Below, piece by piece: positions 48,225 to 55,058 of a stretch of 55,058 nucleotides of DNA. The notes under the pieces are model-generated. The model ran no database searches, was not told the origin of the DNA, and saw nothing but the letters and a program-made list of their open reading frames with translations. The DNA is from Nemertoderma westbladi (taxonomy: Eukaryota; Xenacoelomorpha; Nemertodermatida; Nemertodermatidae). Positions within the stretch are counted from its first letter, which is position 1, and every line of letters starts with the position of its first letter. The position numbers were made by a program, and so were the translations under genes. Location: positions 1-55,058 of the forward strand of contig JAUCBJ010006541.1 of assembly GCA_032718475.1 (NCBI GenBank). The letters run 5' to 3'.

Positions 48225-49860
48225 GCCTTCACTGGTATCCCGTCATTACTTCTAAAGTACTTTATACCGATGTACTTTAGTTCTTAGTAACAGATTCTTT
48301 ACTTCTAAAGCAAACGTCAGTTGTTCTAATCAGGGCGCCAGTAGTTCCAAACGCAACTCAATGAATGAGGATTAAGCAACGGCGTTTGATTGTTTATAAA
48401 TAACCTACATTTAATTGATTGGGGTATGTTAGTTTCCGCTGGCACTAATGTCTCAGGACTTTAGCGCCCACGAGACGTTAGTGCCCGCGGGCACTAATGT
48501 CTCAGGACTTTAGTGCCCGCGAGTCATTAGTGCCCGGGAACCATATGTCTGCAAGTGAGACGTTAGTGCCCGCGAGTCATTAGTGCCCTCACTGTATTTG
48601 GAAGTTAGTATAAGGCAATCCGTTTTTCTTCTTACTTACCATTCAACCAAAGTCTTCGACAACGGCCTCCTCCATTAACATACACTAAATTAATTAATTC
48701 CCTAATTTAATTAACTAAAAGTACTACTTTACATTTTATTCGTCGACAAAATGTCAGACAGTCGACCGAGTATTTTTCTTGAAATCTTTAATTCATTATG
48801 ATATATCAGAGTTAGTGCGTCCTCGGACAATTATGAAGACTAACTTGAAAATTAAATTAACTTGAAGACTTTACCGCAAAACCAAATAATATAAATGCTA
48901 CCATGTCTAACTGAGGTTATTGAACTTTTTAATCATAGAAAATCAAAATTGAAATTTAAATGTTAAATAACGATATGCGGGAACTAAATACTGGAAATTA
49001 CCTTAGAAGTTTGAAGAAAGTACGACTCGTTTGCATCACCAGGAACTAAAGAATTGGATAATGTCATCCTGGCCTGTTGTATATACAGTATTACATATAC
49101 TAACTAAGTCGCTAGGTGGGCACTAATGTTTCTAGGGCACTAATGTCTCGCGGGCACTAATGTCTCGCGTTTAACTTTACTGGAGACAGTGTGTAATTAA
49201 AAAAAAAGCGCAGTACTACAGTATAATTGTCCGAGGACACACTAACTCTGATATAGTATAATGAATTAATGATTTCAAGAAAATTACTCAGTCGACTGTC
49301 TGACATTTTGTCAACGAATTATTAAAAGTAAAGTAGTACTTTTAGTTAATTAAATTAGGGAATTAATTAAATAAGTGTATGTTAATGGAGGAGGCCGTTG
49401 TCGATGGCTTTGGTTGAATGGGGTATAAGTAAGAAGAAAAACGGATTGCCTTATACTAACTTCCAAATACAATGAGGGCACTAATGACTCGCGGGCATTA
49501 ACGTCTCACTTGCAGACAAGGTCTTCGGGCACTAATGACTCGCGGGTACTAAAGTCCTGAGACATTATTAACGCCTCGCGTCTCGCGTCTAACGTCTCGC
49601 GATCCCCCAATCTAACTGACGCGTGATTAAGTCCGTGTGCTATTAAATTGGAACTAATGACGTTCACAATTAGAACTATTGACGTAACCAGTTTAGAATA
49701 AATGGTGCGCTGTTTAGAACTAAGAGACTCTATTCCATTGGAACTAATTACGTTTGCAGTTAGAACTAATGACGCCCCCATTGGAACTTAATGACGTATC
49801 CGGTTTGGAACTAAAGTACTTTAGAACTAACGACACCCAATTCCTTCACTTGATTGGGCA
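48225..49860. mobile_element. Foldback element with sub-repeated arms
   Basis: The outer arms carry dispersed copies of GAACTAATGACG on the right (49640-49830) and its complement on the left (48250-48350). Next come clusters of GGGCACTAATGTCTCGCG-like words (48437-48595; 49115-49170; 49475-49560). Inner arms 48600-48835 and about 49225-49470 are inverted copies: GGCAATCCGTTTTTCTTCTT, GGCCTCCTCCATTAACATAC and TTGTCCGAGGAC. The spacer is about 390 bp. There is no ORF of note. Confidence 0.8.
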
Positions 49861-50654
49861 GTAGTGGAAACCATTCCCGACAACCCGTAGTCTAGTAGTC
49901 ACCCCAGCCATGGCCCCAGCCCAGTAAGGTCGCCATGACCACAGCACAGCAGTGGATTGATTATGTCGGAATCCCTGTGCAGCTAACGGACACCGGACTC
50001 GATATGGTAGACCATGACATCAACATCGTACGTCATCGGGATGTAATTATAATTATGTTGAAGCTGGTGATACCGGGGGCTACTTGGCAGCTTAGCTCGC
50101 AGAATATCGATTACATAGCTTTACCTTCCCTTCCCACCGCCACCATCGGATTCAACCACGCCGCTTGGATCTAACACGCCCCCATTTCTCAACATACTGT
50201 GGCAGCGGACATCCTCTCCAGCATCAGCCGAGTACAGAGGTGGATAGTATAAGTTATTTGTTCTTCTCAGCCGACTTGGATTAGCTTGTTTGAGGCTCAT
50301 TTGCCCCTTAATAGACTGGTACAGAACGACTAGAGTCCCACAAGAAATGAAATAAAATAAGTTGGTGCCAGTTCCCAAGAAGGGCAACCTAACATTATAT
50401 GGTTCTTTTCGGGGAACCTTGTTGATCTCGATTGCGGCAAAGCTATACAATTGAATTCTATTAAATCAAATTTTCAAATATTTGTACTAAGGCAATTTGG
50501 CCTTATACTGTAGGCCCAGTCCATGATAAATACAGTAGTAATGTTAACCTACAGTTGGCCTTGAAGACATTTTAAAAAATGGTTTCAAGATAACTCAGCA
50601 ATCAGGAATCAGTGACAAAGTATAAAATGTTTCCCACAGGCCGGTTATATTGAA
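49861..50654. other. Intergenic, no gene recognised
   Basis: Somewhat higher GC at 49880-50330. Frames on either strand (such as 49935-50174) have no recognisable domain. Confidence 0.35.
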
Positions 50655-51290
50655 AAATTAAAAAATATCGCGAGTGAAAATATCGCTTGTTGAAAAATAT
50701 CGATAATATCGCGAGTTTAAAAAATATCGCTTGTATAAATATCGCGAGTATAAATATCGTGAGTAAAAATATCGCGAGTCTAAAAACATCCCGAGTAAAA
50801 ATATCGAGAGTGAGAATATCGCGAGTAAAATTAGATATAATTTTTCGAATGAAACACCAGATACCAAATAAAACACTAGCTATCGGTATAGTTCAATAGA
50901 AACTAAAACAAACATTGATTTTAGTTTAAAAAATAAAAAATAAATAAAATTTAAAAAAACATAAGGTACAGTACCAACAAAAACTTGAGCTTCCATCGAA
51001 AACACTATTTATTTTACTCACGATATTTTTACTCGCGATAATTTTACTCTCGATATTTTTACTCGCGATAATTTTACTCTCGATATTGTTACTCGCGATA
51101 ATTTTACTCTCGATATTTTTACTCGCAATATTTTTACGCTCGATATTTTTACTCGCGATATTTTTACTCTCGATATTTTTACTCGCGATAATTTTACTCT
51201 CGATATTTTTACTCGCGACATTTCTACTCTAGATATTTTTCACCTTGCGATATTTTTACTCTCAATATTTTTGCTCGCAATATTTTTCCA
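50655..51290. repeat. Inverted pair of 15-bp repeat arrays
   Basis: The right array (51015-51290) is alternating ACTCGCGATATTTTT and ACTCTCGATATTTTT units. The left array (50662-50835) holds the complementary TCGCGAGTAAAAATA-type units. A spacer of about 180 bp separates them. The whole could fold back on itself. Confidence 0.85.
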
Positions 51291-51461
51291 GGCTGAATAC
51301 TTTTCACCCATTCCCACCCCACAAGCAAGCCAAGCATACTGTAGGGTGGTAGGGAATCTACCAAAAAGTCAACCCACAATGTACCGGTACCGCAGATGTG
51401 AAATAATTCGAATACATTATCTTATAATGGAGAGAACAGTTTTACTTTTGCGAGCAATTGC

Positions 51462-52075
51462 TATTATATCATATTATATTATTTTATACTATTATATTAT
51501 TTTATACTATTATATTATTTTATACTATTATATTATTTTATACTATTATATTATTTTATACTATTATATTATTTTATACTATTATATTATTTTATACTAT
51601 TATATTATTTTATACTATTATATTATTTTATACTATTATATTATTTTATACTATTATATTAGTTTATACTATTATATTATTTTATACTATTATATTATTT
51701 TATACTAATATATTATTTTATACTATTATATTATTTTATACTATTATATTATTTTATACTATTATATTATTTTATACTATTATATTAGTTTATACTATTA
51801 TATTATTTTATACTATTATATTATTTTATACTATTATATTATTTTATACTATTATATTAGTTTATACTATTATATTATTTTATACTATTATATTATTTTA
51901 TACTATTATATTAGTTTATACTATTATATTATTTTATACTATTATATTAGTTTATACTATTATATTATTTTATACTATTATATTATTTTATACTATTATA
52001 TTAGTTTATACTTTTATATTATTTTATACTATTATATCATTTTATACTATCATTTTATACTATTATATATTATTA
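51462..52075. repeat. 18-bp AT minisatellite upstream of DDX10
   Basis: About 34 copies of TATACTATTATATTATTT; some units carry TTAGTT instead of TTATTT. The open frames (FYTIIL repeats) are periodicity artefacts. The array ends about 425 bases before the DDX10 start codon. Confidence 0.95.
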
Positions 52076-52499
52076 TATTATAAAGTTAGAAAGTTATTAT
52101 AAAGCCACTCTATCGATCATTTTGTGCCCTTTTATTTAATGCTGCCCCCGCCGGCCTTTCCAATATTTTCCGACGCCACTGCCTCTAGGATCTAAAGCCG
52201 GAGAACCGGGACTACTGTGTATAATATGCCATTTCACCTTCATTACACATTAGCTGATTAGACAGCAGGCCACCTACAGACAGACTAAACTGCTGCTGTG
52301 CTGTAGTGCTGAATGTATCCATTCTGACCTAAAAGTGGAATGTAGCAAAATGTGTAGCAATTTTTGTTACCCCAGTTAATACTGTAATAATATTAATTAA
52401 TACTGTAATACAGTACAGCAGTAATACAGTTCAAAGTTAGGCCTACCGCACTGGTGATCATTAATCAATAATGCAGTAGCCTAATTCTCAGATTCTAAT

Positions 52500-54500
52500 A
52501 TGACTTCTTCTTTGGCGAAAATTAATGCCGAAATCAACTCGGTAACCGCAGTTTACGATGATATTGAGGTAGAATCTTGCGAGAAGTTTACCGACTTGCC
52601 CTTATCCTCTAAAACTCAGAAGGGATTGGAAGCAGCCGGATATACGAGTTTAACGGATATTCAACGGGAGAGCCTTATCTACGGGCTGCGCGGAAGCGAC
52701 ATACTTGGAGCGGCGAAAACCGGATCCGGTAAAACATTAGCCTTTGTTATCCCGTTGCTGGAGTGCCTCTGGCGGGAGAAGTTCACGGCACTAGACGGAC
52801 TGGGTGGCCTGGTTATTTCCCCGACTAGAGAACTCGCCTTACAAATATTCGAAGTGATTAGGACGACGGGCCGTTTCCATGATTTATCTGTTGGTTTAGT
52901 GATCGGAGGGAAAGACTTAAAATGGGAAACTCAGCGTATCGGGCAGTCCAATATCCTGATCTGCACTCCTGGGCGATTGCTGCAGCACATGGACGAGAAT
53001 CCACGGTTTACTTGCGACAACCTCCAGATGTTAGTTCTAGATGAGGCGGATCGTTGCTTAGATTTGGGATTCAAGAAAACTCTTAGCGCTATCGTGGAGA
53101 ACCTGCCTTCCGAACGACAAACTCTACTGTTTTCGGCGACTCAAACTAAGTCCGTAAAGGATTTGGCGCTACTCAGTTTGGTTTCCCCGCGGTACATCTC
53201 GGCTCATGAGTCCGCAGTTCAAGCGACCCCCTCCCAGCTACAGCAAGCGTACGCAGTTGTTCCGCTGTACAAAAAATTAGATTACCTATTCGCCTTCCTT
53301 AAAAACCACATAAAGAAGAAGACGCTTGTCTTTCTATCCACCTGCAAACAGGTTCGTTTTGTCCACGCAGCGTTCTGTCGACTCCGACCCGGGGTGACTC
53401 TCTTAGCTCTCCACGGCAAACTCCACCAGTTGCGACGCATCGAGGTTTACAACCAGTTCTGTCGCAAAGAGTCCGCAGTCCTCTTCGCTACAGACCTGGC
53501 CGCTCGGGGGTTGGACTTTCCTGGGGTAGGATGGGTCGTCCAGATGGACTGTCCGGAGGATCCGGACGCCTACATCCACCGAGTCGGACGGACAGCACGG
53601 TATCGTAGCGACGGACAGAGTATTATGTTCCTACTGCCGACGGAGGAACTCCGTTGCGTTGAGAAACTCCGCGAGAAGAAGATCCCGTTGGAAGAGACGC
53701 ACGTGAACCCCGAGAAGGAAGTCTCGATTAAACGTAAACTCGAGGCGATGTGTGCTCGCGACTCGGAACTGAAAGCCTCGGCGCAGCGGGCCTTCATCGC
53801 GTACTGCAAGAGTTACCATCTAACGATGAAGGGATATGCGTTGGACTTACCTTTCGATAAATTCGCGTCTTCTCTAGGTTTAGTTACAACTCCTAGAGTT
53901 CGTTTCCTAAAGAAACGCGCCCAAAGCAACGCAGCTCACAACGTCGGTAACGTTGACGTCGATGTTAACAAACTTCCTACCGACGAAGTCAAGGAAGATG
54001 GTAATCAGTTAAGCGTCGATGTTAAAGGCGATCTGTTTTCTGTAAAAACCAAAGATGTTTTTAATGTTTTAGAGGACGGAAAAATACCAGAAGTAGTTAA
54101 ACTTCCAGTTAACGTAAAAGTTGTCAGTAAAGCCGCCGCTGTTAAAAAGATGAGGCGAATGGGATTACGGGTGAACACGAAGATAAAGTTCGATGAGGAT
54201 GGCGTTATTGAGGAACATTGGCCTCAACGTGCGGAGGGGGGCAGTGGTGAGGGATTAGGGGGACTGGATATCGGCAAACAGAAGGAGTTGATGAAACGGG
54301 AAGACAAACTCGATCGAAGTCGATACCGTGAAGCAGTGAAACGACGGAAAAAGCAGGTCAAAACGAAACTCAAAGAGAAACAACGTCGTCAGGAATGGGT
54401 TGCTGATGACATCACTGGTGACGTACAGTTGGGGGATGATTCAATGACGTCATTGCAACATGACGAAGATTTGGTTCTCCAACTTCTCAGCACCAAATAA
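52500..54500 (+). CDS. DDX10: DDX10/Dbp4-type DEAD-box ATP-dependent RNA helicase, intronless
   Basis: A single 666-codon frame. DEAD-box motifs in order: Q motif (FTDLPLSSKTQKGLE...TDIQ, 30-55), I AAKTGSGKT (71-79), Ia PTREL (108-112), Ib TPGR (156-159), II DEAD (181-184), III SAT (212-214), V ATDLAARGLD (330-339) and VI HRVGRTAR (360-367). The stretch GWVVQMDCPEDPDAYIHR and the later FIAYCKSYHL are typical of DDX10/Dbp4. The C-terminal third is lysine-rich (REAVKRRKKQVKTKLKEKQR). The family unwinds RNA in the nucleolus during 18S rRNA maturation; yeast Dbp4 acts with the U14 snoRNA. It is shorter than human DDX10 (875) but all helicase motifs are intact. ATG at 52500 is the first in frame before the Q motif. 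The lack of introns contrasts with both neighbours. GC content is well above the flanks. Confidence 0.95.
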   Translation: MTSSLAKINAEINSVTAVYDDIEVESCEKFTDLPLSSKTQKGLEAAGYTSLTDIQRESLIYGLRGSDILGAAKTGSGKTLAFVIPLLECLWREKFTALDGLGGLVISPTRELALQIFEVIRTTGRFHDLSVGLVIGGKDLKWETQRIGQSNILICTPGRLLQHMDENPRFTCDNLQMLVLDEADRCLDLGFKKTLSAIVENLPSERQTLLFSATQTKSVKDLALLSLVSPRYISAHESAVQATPSQLQQAYAVVPLYKKLDYLFAFLKNHIKKKTLVFLSTCKQVRFVHAAFCRLRPGVTLLALHGKLHQLRRIEVYNQFCRKESAVLFATDLAARGLDFPGVGWVVQMDCPEDPDAYIHRVGRTARYRSDGQSIMFLLPTEELRCVEKLREKKIPLEETHVNPEKEVSIKRKLEAMCARDSELKASAQRAFIAYCKSYHLTMKGYALDLPFDKFASSLGLVTTPRVRFLKKRAQSNAAHNVGNVDVDVNKLPTDEVKEDGNQLSVDVKGDLFSVKTKDVFNVLEDGKIPEVVKLPVNVKVVSKAAAVKKMRRMGLRVNTKIKFDEDGVIEEHWPQRAEGGSGEGLGGLDIGKQKELMKREDKLDRSRYREAVKRRKKQVKTKLKEKQRRQEWVADDITGDVQLGDDSMTSLQHDEDLVLQLLSTK

Positions 54501-54550
54501 TATTTATTTTATTGTTGCTGTTTTCGTTTATCTTGTAATTATTAGCCAAA

Positions 54551-54556
54551 ATTAAA
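54551..54556 (+). terminator. Candidate DDX10 polyadenylation signal
   Basis: ATTAAA, the common variant signal, lies 51 bases after the stop codon. No AATAAA occurs closer. Confidence 0.4.
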
Positions 54557-55058
54557 TATTAATAATTTAATATTATTAGTATGAAATTCGTTAACTGTTT
54601 TATAAATTCTTCTTTAAATGCGAGCATCATCCACTGCTAGATAAAACGGGAGCCAAGATAACTCGGGAGACATATGGATCGTTTTCCATTTGAGTGATAA
54701 AATCTTAGGGTTAATGTTGTAGATATTACATCCTAAACAAACAGAATGTTCTAAATATGACATCCTAAACAAACCGAGTCCATGTTTCATTGACCACACA
54801 CCACTATTCAGAAGTTAATTTTACCCCGCTGGCATAAAGTGCATTTTTCAAAATCTTTTTTTTCTTTAGTTAAAAGTTAACAATTAATTTGGGTACTGTA
54901 TAACGTTTCCGTGTATCTGTATGCATTAACCCTATCCGTATTTAGGCCTACGCGTACACACGTGCGCGTATGTTATGGAATCCTATGGATACTTTATTAT
55001 TCGTGTGTTAGAGATTGGGTACTACGGGACGGGCCTGTAAAAACTGCCCAGCTTACAT
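54557..55058. other. 3' flank of DDX10, no gene recognised
   Basis: AT-rich. At 54926 TTAACCCTAT occurs and could be the TTAA-plus-CCCTAT left edge of another element running off the window, but the match is only ten bases. Confidence 0.3.

Noticed and set aside
49935-50174. 79-codon plus-strand frame
   Set aside because: No recognisable motif, splice partner or regulatory context.
51271-52102. 145- and 214-codon frames with FYTIIL repeats
   Set aside because: 18-bp AT minisatellite.

Overview
The window is AT-rich, intron- and repeat-laden DNA from an animal nuclear genome. Evidence: GT-AG introns, a U2 snRNA gene, LINE and tRNA-SINE debris, a piggyBac relic, satellite DNA, and three metazoan-type genes. 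The gene set, the frequent TAGGCCTA words and the SINE type suggest a marine invertebrate, perhaps a deuterostome such as a tunicate or ambulacrarian. I cannot name the species from sequence alone.

Layout. 1-1045 is the end of a TTAA-bounded repeat element. 2840-3030 is a U2 snRNA gene or close variant, followed by a tRNA-derived SINE. 4785-7670 is an old LINE split by a 21/22-bp minisatellite and by a second LINE. 9183-10474 is a complete TTAA-flanked non-autonomous element related to the one at 1-1045. 12585-29516 (+) is a ten-exon SLC10 (bile-acid:sodium symporter family) gene whose phases join without conflict into 608 residues. Its introns hold a hairpin, an 11-bp minisatellite, a 20-bp minisatellite grown from the exon 5 splice donor, and three antisense LINE fragments. 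31597-32370 is a long palindrome. 32520-36738 is a 25-bp satellite carrying two copies of one SINE. 39131-40630 (-) is a dead piggyBac transposase with a 47-bp mini-transposon inside it, next to a TTAA-bounded palindrome (40726-41131). 41759-47715 (+) is a CPED1-like gene (type II membrane anchor, PC-esterase GDS motif). Its third intron contains a 97 percent identical foldback element. 48225-49860 and 50655-51290 are further inverted-repeat arrays, and 51462-52075 is an 18-bp AT minisatellite. 52500-54500 (+) is an intronless DDX10/Dbp4 RNA helicase gene.

The three protein genes all point rightward but share no pathway: a membrane transporter, a secretory-pathway esterase-like protein and a nucleolar helicase. 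The standout features are the number of long inverted repeats and TTAA-bounded elements, and a splice-donor-derived minisatellite in the transporter gene. Exon calls rest on reading frame, splice consensus and recognised family motifs. No alignment or transcript data were available.
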